Shown here one piece after another: positions 1 through 7,214 of a stretch of DNA of 28,787 bases. Origin of the DNA: Massilia sp. (lineage in GTDB: Bacteria > Pseudomonadota > Gammaproteobacteria > Burkholderiales > Burkholderiaceae_D); assembly GCA_028291845.1 (NCBI GenBank), contig JAQGNM010000119.1, positions 1 to 28,787 of the forward strand. The letters run 5' to 3'. The notes under the pieces were generated by a model. It searched no databases and was not told the DNA's origin. It saw nothing but the letters and a program-made list of their open reading frames with translations. Each line of letters begins with the position of its first letter. The stretch's first letter is position 1. The position numbers and the translations under genes were made by a program.

Positions 1-1263
1 GCGCCTGGGGCTGGTGGCGAGTTCGGGTACATCCGCTTGCCGCGGGTAGGTGAGGAAGTGGTGGTGATGTACCCCGATGGGAATATTGATCATCCCTTGA
101 TCATTGGTGGGGTGTATAACGCGACCCATTCGCCGCCGTGGAAGGTGCCGAATCAAGCAGCATTGTCCGGCCTGCGCAGCCGCGAGCTGGGCAGCGGCGA
201 CAGATCCAATCATCTGGTGCTCGACGACACCGCCGGCAAAATCCAGGCGCAATTAAAAAGCGATCACGCGTGCAGCCAACTGTCGCTCGGACACATCACC
301 CGCATCGAAGATACGGCTGGCCGAAAAGATCTGCGCGGTGAAGGGTGGGAGCTTGCAACCAACGCATGGGGCATCGCTCGCGCCGCCCAGGGCATGCTCA
401 TCACCACTGAAGCGCGACCGAATGCGGCGTCTCACATCAAAGACATGAGCGAGACGAGTCAACGATTGGACATGGCGGCACAAATCCATGAACAACTGGC
501 CAAGATGGCGATCAGCCATGAAGCACAAGAAAGCGGCCAGCAAAGCGAGGCTGCCGATGATGTCAAAGCGCAAAATGCAGCGATCGTTGGCGGGGCAAAA
601 CAGACAGTTCCCGGCCTGGCCGAGCCACATCTGGTTGTAGCAAGCCCTGCCGGCATCGAGCTCACCAGTGCGCAGTCGACGCACATAGTCAGTAGCCGGC
701 ATACCGCCATCACCAGCGGAGCCAGTCTGTCAATTGCCAGTGTCGACGGCATATTCGCCAGCGTTGGCAAGACGTTCAGGCTATTTGTGCACAAGGCGGG
801 AATGAAGCTGGTGGCGGCTGCCGGCAAGGTGTCGGTGCAGGCGCAAAGCGATGATGTTGAAATCATTGCCAACAAGGTGCTGGAGCTGTTGAGCGAAACC
901 GACTGGGTGACGATACGCGGCAAAAAAGGGGTGCGGCTACAAGGTGGCAACAACATGGTCGAAGTGGGCGAGCAAGTGCAGTTCTTTACGTCATCACCAG
1001 TCCTGTTCCACGGCAATCTGGAGACGTTGGCGCCGAAAAGCGTTTCGCAATCTTTTAACGAACGAAAGTCCGACTATCGCTTCGATCAGGAGGTCAATTT
1101 CGTCAATGCCAACATGCAGCCGGAAAAGGACATCGCCTTCGAGCTTGTGCGGGGCGACGGCGCTGTCTTTGATGGGAAGACAGCGGCGAACGGCAGTACC
1201 GAGTTACAGAAATCCGGCGGATTCGACTCTTATACCATCCGCTACAAAGGAGAGCTGCCGTGA
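1..1263 (+). CDS. vgrG: Type VI secretion VgrG spike protein, C-terminal part (5' truncated by window)
   Basis: The frame is open from base 1 with no start and ends at TGA 1261-1263, so about 420 C-terminal residues are visible. It begins inside the gp5-like OB fold (EVVVMYPDGNIDHPLIIGG). The stretch NHLVLDDTAGK and the repetitive region ending at about base 1020 match the VgrG gp5 beta-helix and DUF2345 pattern. VgrG trimers form the puncturing tip of the T6SS and carry effectors. After DUF2345 there is an extension of about 75 residues (FDQEVNFV to the C-terminus) resembling the small beta-sandwich extensions that dock cargo effectors. No effector or immunity gene follows: an 11-codon frame starts at the stop codon and then the convergent dadA begins. 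Family assignment is firm. The cargo-docking role of the tail is inferred. Confidence 0.9.
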   Translation, partial: APGAGGEFGYIRLPRVGEEVVVMYPDGNIDHPLIIGGVYNATHSPPWKVPNQAALSGLRSRELGSGDRSNHLVLDDTAGKIQAQLKSDHACSQLSLGHITRIEDTAGRKDLRGEGWELATNAWGIARAAQGMLITTEARPNAASHIKDMSETSQRLDMAAQIHEQLAKMAISHEAQESGQQSEAADDVKAQNAAIVGGAKQTVPGLAEPHLVVASPAGIELTSAQSTHIVSSRHTAITSGASLSIASVDGIFASVGKTFRLFVHKAGMKLVAAAGKVSVQAQSDDVEIIANKVLELLSETDWVTIRGKKGVRLQGGNNMVEVGEQVQFFTSSPVLFHGNLETLAPKSVSQSFNERKSDYRFDQEVNFVNANMQPEKDIAFELVRGDGAVFDGKTAANGSTELQKSGGFDSYTIRYKGELP

Positions 1264-1295
1264 GCGACAGCGTGGTATTGCATGACAGCGAATAG
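1260..1295 (+). other. 11-codon remnant reading frame overlapping the vgrG stop
   Basis: A GTG at 1260-1262 overlaps the vgrG TGA (GTGA arrangement, typical of translationally coupled genes) and opens the frame VSDSVVLHDSE, which stops at TAG 1293-1295. The position is where a T6SS adaptor, effector or PAAR gene is normally coupled to vgrG. It is too short to be one and may be the stub of a deleted or truncated gene. It may equally be chance. Confidence 0.3.
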
Positions 1296-1308
1296 AACTT
1301 GAACAGTT

Positions 1309-2547
1309 TTATCGCAGGGTCAGCCCAGCCAGATCGAACGGCGGCGCCTCGCCCTTGACCGCGCCTGCCAGCAGTTTGGCCGACCCACAGGCAAAAGTAA
1401 AACCCAGCGGACCCTGGCCGACGTTCAGCCACAAGTTGGAAAATTTGCTGGCGCCGATGATCGGCGCGCTGTCGGGGGTCGCCGGGCGCAGGCCGGCCCA
1501 GGCGGAGATGCGCTCGTAGTCGGCCGCGCGCGGCATGGTCTCGCGCACTTGGCGGGTCAGGTTGGCGACGCGTTTCGGGTCGAGGGTGGTGTCGGCGCCG
1601 ACCATGTCGACCATGGCGGCGACGCGCAAGGCGTCGCCGATGCGCGCGTACAGCACCTTGCGCTCGAAATCGGTGACGGAAATCTGCGGCGCCAGGTCGC
1701 TCTCCCGGATCGGCGCAGTCAGGCTGTAGCCTTTCAATGGATACAGCGGCAGATAGATGCCGACGGCGGCGGCCAGATCGCGGCTGTCGATGCCGGCGGC
1801 CAGCACGTAGTGGTCGGCCCGCAGCAGGCCGGCGCTGGTGTCGACGCCGGCGATGGCGCCGCCGCTGTCAACGATGCGGCGCACCTCGGCGCGCACGGTG
1901 CCGCGGTACCTCGGGTGGGCGGCCAGGCGCGCGGCCAGCACATCGCAAAAGGCGTAGCAGTCGGCCACCGCTTCGCCTTCGTTGAAAATGCCGCCGGCCA
2001 GCAGACCCTCGGCGGCCGCCAGCGCCGGTTCTTTCGCCACGCATTCGGCGGCGCTCAATACCTGGCGCGCCGCTTCCGAGCCGGGCTTGGCGACGGCGGC
2101 GTCGAAGGCCTTTTTTGAGCGGTACACCACCATCTTGCCGGCGTCGCGCCAGGAGAAGCTGTCGAGCGGCACCACGGTTTCCAGTTCGCCCATGGCGCGG
2201 CGCGACAGTTCTCCCAGTTGCAGCAGCTTGGCGGTGGTGCGGGCGTTGTCGGCGCTGTTGCAGTTGGCGATAAAACGCGCCAGCCAGCGCCACTGGCGCA
2301 GGTCGGCCTCCGGCTTGAAACGCAGCGGGCCGTTTTCCTGAAACAGCCATTGCACGGCTTTCAAAGGCACGCCGGCGTCGGCCAGCGGCGAAACGTAGCG
2401 GTAGCTGAGCTGCCCGCCATTGCGGTAGCTGGCCGCCATGCCGACGGCGTCGCGTTCGAGCAGGGTCACGCTGTAGCCCGCCTCGAGCAGCCACCAGGCC
2501 GAGGTCAGACCGATTACACCACCGCCGATTACGATTACTTCCTGCAT
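1309..2547 (-). CDS. dadA: D-amino acid dehydrogenase small subunit (FAD-dependent)
   Basis: This 412-aa protein has an N-terminal Rossmann FAD motif (GGGVIG, residues 8-13) followed by a helix and an acidic strand end (LLERD). The SYRNGGQLSYRYVSPLA segment is typical of DadA, and the C-terminal NVGQGPLGFTFACGSAKLLA segment closes the FAD site. DadA oxidises D-amino acids, chiefly D-alanine, to 2-oxo acids plus ammonia at the inner membrane and feeds electrons to the respiratory chain. Length matches the family (about 410-430 aa). No alanine racemase (dadX) is adjacent. It lies 136 bp downstream of a co-directional serine hydrolase and converges with vgrG. In this neighbourhood a role in consuming D-Ala released from peptidoglycan is plausible but inferred. 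A related D-amino acid oxidoreductase specificity cannot be excluded. Confidence 0.88.
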   Translation of the reverse strand: MQEVIVIGGGVIGLTSAWWLLEAGYSVTLLERDAVGMAASYRNGGQLSYRYVSPLADAGVPLKAVQWLFQENGPLRFKPEADLRQWRWLARFIANCNSADNARTTAKLLQLGELSRRAMGELETVVPLDSFSWRDAGKMVVYRSKKAFDAAVAKPGSEAARQVLSAAECVAKEPALAAAEGLLAGGIFNEGEAVADCYAFCDVLAARLAAHPRYRGTVRAEVRRIVDSGGAIAGVDTSAGLLRADHYVLAAGIDSRDLAAAVGIYLPLYPLKGYSLTAPIRESDLAPQISVTDFERKVLYARIGDALRVAAMVDMVGADTTLDPKRVANLTRQVRETMPRAADYERISAWAGLRPATPDSAPIIGASKFSNLWLNVGQGPLGFTFACGSAKLLAGAVKGEAPPFDLAGLTLR

Positions 2548-2655
2548 GCGTCCACTGTCACTGTGAAGGGATAAATAGAATACGAGCCGCGGCCAGCTTA
2601 GGCGCTGGCGCGCGGTGCGGCCAATGAATCATGCGCGCACGGTCATAACCGGCGG

Positions 2656-2676
2656 TCATGTACAAACTCATGTACA
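2656..2676. repeat. Tandem TCATGTACA repeat (two copies, 12-bp period)
   Basis: TCATGTACA occurs at 2656-2664 and again at 2668-2676, and each copy contains the palindrome TGTACA. A related GGTCATA lies just to the left at about 2641. The repeat sits in the 136-bp gap between the serine hydrolase and dadA (both minus strand), where it could be an operator for dadA. It has no recognised regulator. Confidence 0.35.
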
Positions 2677-2683
2677 GCGCGGG

Positions 2684-3991
2684 TCACGCATGACGCGTCC
2701 TTTCCCACAAGGCCGCCAGGATGCGCTCTTCAAAGGCGGCCAGCGCCGAATGGCTGCCCTTGACGGTGTCCGGGTCGCTCGAGGTGCCGCCGGTGAGGAC
2801 GATGAAGCCGGTTTTTTGCGTGCGGTCGAACAGGAACATCGAGCGCAGGCCGTAGGCGTCGCCAAGGTGGCCGCATGCGTCGAAATCGGCGCCCTCGATC
2901 AGGCGGCTGCCGGGCGCATCGATAAACTGCTGGTTGCCCAGGCCCCAGGCCTGGAACAGGCCGTTGTTGGTGGCGCCGTTTGCACGGGCGCCGTCGAAAG
3001 TCCACTGGCGACCGAACATCAGTTCGACCGTCTCCGGCTTCAACAGCCGCGTGCCTTGAAAGACGCCGCCGGCCATCAGCATCTGCATGACCACGCCGAG
3101 GCCGGCCGCTGAAATGCGCAGCCCGCCGGTGGGGCTGAACGGCGTGGCGTTGGCGCCCGCGACGTAGGCCTCGATGCCGGCCGGCGGCTGTGGCGCACGG
3201 TTTGTGAAATCGTCGACCTGGGCGATCCACGGGCCGGCGCTGTTCCATACTTCGGTGTCGACCGTTTGCTTGCGGTAGATGGTGGCGATGTTGGCGACAT
3301 CGGCGGCCGGCAAGGCCGACGGGTTGTAGCCGCCGTGGACGCCGAGCGGGGCCAGCACAAGGCGGCGCATCAGCTGGTCGAAGCGCTCGCCGCTGACCCG
3401 TTCCATGATGGTGCCGATGACGCCCCAGCCCAGATTGCAGTAGGTGAAAAACGCGCCGGGGCCGACGTCCGCCGACCACATGGCGCCGCCACCGGCGAAC
3501 ACCGCCGACAGCGCTGTAGCCAGCGGCCACGAATAGCCGGCGTCGTCGCGCAGCGAGGAGGTATGGGTAAGCAGGCTGCGCAGGGTGATCGGGCGATCCC
3601 TGAAATGGGGATTACGCAAAGTAAACCCCAGGTAGCGCGAGACGTCGGCATCGACATCGAGCTGGCCCGCTTCGACCATGCGCATCACGCCGATGGTGGT
3701 GATCAGCTTGGATATCGAGGCGATGCGGTACAAGGTGTTGGCGTTAGCGGGCAAGTTGGCGCCGATCGAGCGCTGGCCGCATGCAAACTGGTAGAGCGGC
3801 CGGCCGTTGCGGATCGCCAGCACCGACAGGCTGGCCAGCAGACAGGCGGGGTCGGCCGCGATGGCGGCCAGGGCGCGGTCGGTGGCGCGGTCGACGGCTT
3901 TACGGGTTTGCATTGCCGGTGCAGCGTGCAGCAGCGGGTGGACGGCGCCCAGCAGCGCCAGTCCCAGCATGGTTCGCCTTGAAGCGCGCAT
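2684..3991 (-). CDS. Exported serine hydrolase, beta-lactamase family (class C / S12-like)
   Basis: This 435-aa protein starts with a signal sequence containing a twin-arginine-like SRRTML motif, a hydrophobic core (LGLALLGAVHPLL) and an AHAA-like cleavage region (LHAAPA). The SxxK nucleophile motif is S92-I-S-K95 and the Y-x-N motif is Y184-C-N186. The C-terminal LTGG replaces the usual K/H-T-G box. This is the pattern of the beta-lactamase / D-aminopeptidase / esterase superfamily (Pfam Beta-lactamase). Such proteins hydrolyse D-amino-acid peptides, beta-lactams or esters in the periplasm, and the substrate cannot be told from sequence. It is divergent from the GntR regulator and upstream of dadA, which suggests D-amino-acid peptide processing, but an esterase is equally possible. 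Confidence 0.8.
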   Translation of the reverse strand: MRASRRTMLGLALLGAVHPLLHAAPAMQTRKAVDRATDRALAAIAADPACLLASLSVLAIRNGRPLYQFACGQRSIGANLPANANTLYRIASISKLITTIGVMRMVEAGQLDVDADVSRYLGFTLRNPHFRDRPITLRSLLTHTSSLRDDAGYSWPLATALSAVFAGGGAMWSADVGPGAFFTYCNLGWGVIGTIMERVSGERFDQLMRRLVLAPLGVHGGYNPSALPAADVANIATIYRKQTVDTEVWNSAGPWIAQVDDFTNRAPQPPAGIEAYVAGANATPFSPTGGLRISAAGLGVVMQMLMAGGVFQGTRLLKPETVELMFGRQWTFDGARANGATNNGLFQAWGLGNQQFIDAPGSRLIEGADFDACGHLGDAYGLRSMFLFDRTQKTGFIVLTGGTSSDPDTVKGSHSALAAFEERILAALWERTRHA

Positions 3992-4143
3992 GGTGTCCTG
4001 TAGATGTGTTGGCCCGGCGGCGCGGGCATTCGATTGCTCGCCTCATTTCTAGAATACGGCCACATTTATGGGGCTGCTAATGAATTGAAGTGAACGCCGC
4101 ATAACTTTTTGATATGCTTGGTGCTCCTCACCGAAAGCGTCCC

Positions 4144-4878
4144 ATGCCCGACCCCAGCCACTTCAAGGCCGACCTGAACGATAATTCTCCCTTGTACATG
4201 CAGGTAGCCCGCAAGCTGATCGACGACGTGCGCGCCGGCCGCTACCAGGTCGACCAGGCCTTGCCGTCCGAACGATTACTGTCGGAGCAACTGGACATTT
4301 CCCGGGTGACCGCGCGCAAGGCGATCGACCAGCTGGTCGGACAGGGCCTGGTGGTGCGCCGGCGCGGCTCCGGCAACTACATCGCCCCGCGCATCGAGCA
4401 GCCGCTGTCGAACCTGACGAGTTTTTCCGAGCAGCTGTTGCAACGCGGCTACCGCCCGCGCTCCCAGTGGCTCAAGCGGGCAATTGTCAGCGCCGCCGCC
4501 GACGAACAGCTGACCCTGGGCCTGTCGCCGCACGCGCGGGTGGCGCGCCTCGAACGCCTGCGCCTGGCCGACGATGTCGTGATGGCCTACGAGGTCAGCG
4601 TGATCCCGGCCAGCGTGCTGCCGCGCCCCGAGGCAGTGGGCGGCTCGCTGTACGAATACCTGACCCAGACCGGCCACCTGCCGGTGCGCGCCCTGCAGCA
4701 CATCCGCGCGATGAACGCCCCGGCCCTGCTGGCCGAGCAACTGGGCATCCCCGAAGGGCAGGCGGTGCTGTTCATCACCCGCATCGGCTACCTGGAGTCG
4801 GGGCAGGCGGTGGAGTTGACACATTCGTATTGCCGCAGCGATTACTACGATTTTGTGGCGGAGATGCGACGGGCCTGA
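4144..4878 (+). CDS. GntR/HutC-family regulator with UTRA ligand domain, likely controller of the murQ operon
   Basis: This 244-aa protein has an N-terminal winged helix at about residues 12-75. It contains the PLYMQVARKL, ALPSERLLSEQLDISRVTARKAI and GLVVRRRGSGNYI blocks of the GntR family. A UTRA effector-binding domain follows (about 90-240), with the SYCRSDYYDF ending typical of NagR/NagQ-like regulators that sense amino-sugar phosphates. The start at 4144 was chosen because the domain follows directly. An in-frame ATG at 4114 would add ten unconserved residues and has no ribosome-binding site. The gene is 113 bp upstream of murQ in the same orientation. A perfect palindrome in that gap (4955-4970) is the expected operator. 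The likely inducer is MurNAc-6-P, GlcNAc-6-P or a muropeptide-derived sugar phosphate, which is inference. Confidence 0.9.
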   Translation: MPDPSHFKADLNDNSPLYMQVARKLIDDVRAGRYQVDQALPSERLLSEQLDISRVTARKAIDQLVGQGLVVRRRGSGNYIAPRIEQPLSNLTSFSEQLLQRGYRPRSQWLKRAIVSAAADEQLTLGLSPHARVARLERLRLADDVVMAYEVSVIPASVLPRPEAVGGSLYEYLTQTGHLPVRALQHIRAMNAPALLAEQLGIPEGQAVLFITRIGYLESGQAVELTHSYCRSDYYDFVAEMRRA

Positions 4879-4954
4879 GGCATCATGCCGGCCCTTTCAT
4901 AACCTCCCGGAATGCCTGCGTACCGAGCTTTCATGGCAAGCGGGGCGTTGTTGG

Positions 4955-4970
4955 TATTACACTGGTAATA
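4955..4970. promoter_or_regulatory. Operator-like palindrome upstream of murQ
   Basis: TATTAC-ACTG-GTAATA is a perfect inverted repeat with 6-bp arms and a 4-bp spacer, ending 21 bp before the murQ ATG. Its size and symmetry suit a GntR/HutC dimer. The UTRA regulator gene immediately upstream is the obvious candidate ligand. It overlaps the expected promoter/leader region, consistent with repression. Confidence 0.6.
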
Positions 4971-4991
4971 TCCCCGAACTGTCAGAACGCG

Positions 4992-5876
4992 ATGCTCAAA
5001 ACCGAAACCCCCTCTTCCGACCACCCCGAACTCGACCAATATTCGACCGCCGAACTGGTCACCACCCTGATCGACGACCAGATGACCGCCGTGCGCGCGG
5101 TGCGCCTGGCCGCGCCGCGCATTGCCGCCGCCGTCACTGCCGCCCTGCCGCGCATCGAAGCGGGCGGGCGGCTGATTTATGTGGGTGCCGGCACCTCCGG
5201 CCGCCTGGGCTTGCTCGACAGCGTCGAGTTGTACCCGACCTTTTCGTGGCCGCAGGAACGCGCCATCGCGCTGCTGGCCGGCGGCCAGAAGGCCATGTTC
5301 GTCGCCGTCGAAGGCGCCGAGGACGACCTCGAGCAGGGCGCCGCCGATCTGCAGGCCGTCAATCCGACTGCCAACGACATCGTCCTGCTGCTGGCTGCCT
5401 CCGGCGCCACCCCGTACGTGCTGGGCGCCCTGCGCGCTGCCCGCGTGGTCGGCGCCCTGACGGTGGGTTTTGCCAACAATGTCGACGCCCCGGTCGCGCT
5501 GGAAGCCGATATCGGCGTCACCCTCGATACCGGCTCGGAGATCATTTCCGGCAGTACCAGGCTAAAAGCCGGCACCTCGCAAAAGCTGGCCCTGAACACC
5601 TTCTCGAGCGCGCTGATGGTGCGTCTGAACAAGGTGTACGGCAACCTGATGGTCGATCTAAAACCGACCAACGCAAAACTGGTCAAACGCGCCGTGCGCT
5701 TGACCATGATTGCCACCGGCGCCGACGAGGCCGCTGCCCGCCAGGCGCTCGACCAGTGCAATTTTCAAATCAAGGTGGCGATCGTCGCCCTCAAAAAGCA
5801 GGTCAGCGTGGAGCAGGCCAGCGCCCTGCTGGACGCCGCGCTCGGCAGCGTGCGTCAAGCGCTGGCGGCAAGCTGA
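4992..5876 (+). CDS. murQ: N-acetylmuramic acid 6-phosphate etherase
   Basis: This 294-aa protein (E. coli MurQ is about 298) has a sugar isomerase (SIS) fold. MurQ cleaves the D-lactyl ether of MurNAc-6-P to give GlcNAc-6-P and D-lactate in the cytoplasm. Visible signatures are the phosphate-binding LIYVGAGTSGRLGLLD loop (about 61-75), Glu79 in SVELYPTF and Glu107 in AVEGAEDD. These two match the catalytic glutamates of E. coli MurQ (E83, E114). GSTRLKAGTSQKLALN and VYGNLMVDL are also family blocks. The usual DASECPPTF is replaced by DSVELYPTF, but the glutamate is kept. It is the first gene of a six-gene run and sits behind a GntR operator-like palindrome. The start at ATG 4992 gives the family N-terminus. 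Confidence 0.95.
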   Translation: MLKTETPSSDHPELDQYSTAELVTTLIDDQMTAVRAVRLAAPRIAAAVTAALPRIEAGGRLIYVGAGTSGRLGLLDSVELYPTFSWPQERAIALLAGGQKAMFVAVEGAEDDLEQGAADLQAVNPTANDIVLLLAASGATPYVLGALRAARVVGALTVGFANNVDAPVALEADIGVTLDTGSEIISGSTRLKAGTSQKLALNTFSSALMVRLNKVYGNLMVDLKPTNAKLVKRAVRLTMIATGADEAAARQALDQCNFQIKVAIVALKKQVSVEQASALLDAALGSVRQALAAS

Positions 5877-5921
5877 ATATGATACATCCTGGGTGAAATG
5901 GTTTAATAACCGTATCATATT
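5876..5921. repeat. Inverted repeat in the murQ-MFS gap
   Basis: AATATGATAC (5876-5885) is perfectly complementary to GTATCATATT (5912-5921), and the 26-nt loop contains a smaller GGTT-TAAT-AACC hairpin. It starts at the last base of the murQ stop codon and lies inside the only sizeable gap (72 nt) of the operon. It is A+T-rich and has no U-tract, so an mRNA processing or stability element or a second operator fits better than a terminator. Confidence 0.5.
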
Positions 5922-5948
5922 AAATTGCCGTTTCTCCTCGAAAGTCCT

Positions 5949-7214
5949 ATGCAAAGCCAGAGCGCAAGTAATCCGTGGGCATGGGTGCCTTCCCTGTACT
6001 TCGGCCAGGCCCTGCCCTACGTGGTGGTGATGCTGTTGTCGGTGGTAATGTACAAGGACATGGGCGTGTCCAACACGGATATTGCCCTGTACACCAGCTG
6101 GCTGTACCTGCCGTGGGTGATCAAACCGCTGTGGTCGCCCTTTGTCGACATGTTCCGCACCAAGCGCTGGTGGATCGTCAGCTTGCAGCTGTTGATCGGC
6201 GCCTCGCTGGCGATGGTCGCGCTGACCATGCATCTGCCGACTTTTTTCCAGATGAGCCTGGCCGTGCTGTGGTTGATGGCCTTCAGTTCGGCCACCCACG
6301 ACATCGCCGCCGACGGCTGTTATATGCTGGGCCTGCGCCAGCAGCAGCAGGCCGCCTTTGTCGGCGTGCGCAGCACTTTTTACAGGCTCGGCATGCTGGC
6401 CGGGCAGGGCGGACTGGTGTATTTGGCCGGCACCATCAGTGAGCACACTGGCGACGTCGGCTTTGCCTGGTCGGTGGTGTTCGGCGTGCTGGCGGTGATG
6501 TTCATCGCGCTGTCGTTTTATCACCGCTTCATACTGCCGGTGCCGCCGGACGATGTCGCCACTGGCGGCGATGCCAGCCCGGTGCGCGAATTTTTCGCCA
6601 CCTTCGCCGCCTTTTTCAAAAAGCCCGACATTGGATTGATCCTCGGTTTTATCCTGACCTTCCGGCTCGGTGAATCGCAATTACTGAAACTGGCGGTGCC
6701 GTTTCTGAAAGACCCGCTGGAGGCCGGCGGCCTGGGGCTGACAACGGCCCAGGTCGGCATCGCCTACAGCACCGTCGGCGTGATTGCCTTGACCCTGGGC
6801 GGGCTGGCCGGCGGTTACGTCATCTCCCGCCTCGGCCTCAAACGCTGCCTGTGGCTGATGGTGTTTTCGGAGCACATTCCCGACCTTGTGTTCGTCTACC
6901 TGGCCAGCGTGCAGCCGACCAATCTGGTGTTTGTCAGCGCCGCCCTCGCCCTGGAACAGTTCGGCTACGGTTTTGGTTTCACGGCAATGATGCTGTACAT
7001 GATCATGGTGTCCGACGGCACCCATAAGACCGCCCATTACGCCATCTGCACCGGCTTGATGGCGCTCGGCATGATGCTCCCCGGCATGATCAGCGGCAAG
7101 GTGCAGGAGCTGCTCGGCTATCAACACTTTTTTATCTATGTCTGCCTGATGACGATTCCCGCATTCATCATGGCGGCCCTGGTAAAAATCGACCCGGAGT
7201 TCGGCAAGAAATGA
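5949..7214 (+). CDS. MFS transporter, AmpG/NagP-like, predicted muropeptide or amino-sugar importer
   Basis: This 421-aa integral membrane protein has about 12 hydrophobic segments. It shows the AmpG-type N-terminal features SLYFGQALPYVVV, SWLYLPWVIKPLWSPFVD and SSATHDIAADGCYMLGL. AmpG carries GlcNAc-anhydroMurNAc muropeptides into the cytoplasm, and this family includes related importers of amino sugars. Length is shorter than E. coli AmpG (491 aa), which has two extra C-terminal helices, and resembles the short AmpG forms. The start at ATG 5949 precedes the conserved NPWAW segment. Its stop overlaps the next start (ATGA, 7211-7214), which implies translational coupling. Position between murQ and a NagX-like gene supports import of peptidoglycan sugar fragments. 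Exact substrate is unknown. Confidence 0.85.
   Translation: MQSQSASNPWAWVPSLYFGQALPYVVVMLLSVVMYKDMGVSNTDIALYTSWLYLPWVIKPLWSPFVDMFRTKRWWIVSLQLLIGASLAMVALTMHLPTFFQMSLAVLWLMAFSSATHDIAADGCYMLGLRQQQQAAFVGVRSTFYRLGMLAGQGGLVYLAGTISEHTGDVGFAWSVVFGVLAVMFIALSFYHRFILPVPPDDVATGGDASPVREFFATFAAFFKKPDIGLILGFILTFRLGESQLLKLAVPFLKDPLEAGGLGLTTAQVGIAYSTVGVIALTLGGLAGGYVISRLGLKRCLWLMVFSEHIPDLVFVYLASVQPTNLVFVSAALALEQFGYGFGFTAMMLYMIMVSDGTHKTAHYAICTGLMALGMMLPGMISGKVQELLGYQHFFIYVCLMTIPAFIMAALVKIDPEFGKK

Noticed and set aside
4114..4143. Earlier ATG for the GntR regulator
   Set aside because: Ten extra residues without similarity to the family and no ribosome-binding site. The start at 4144 is preferred.
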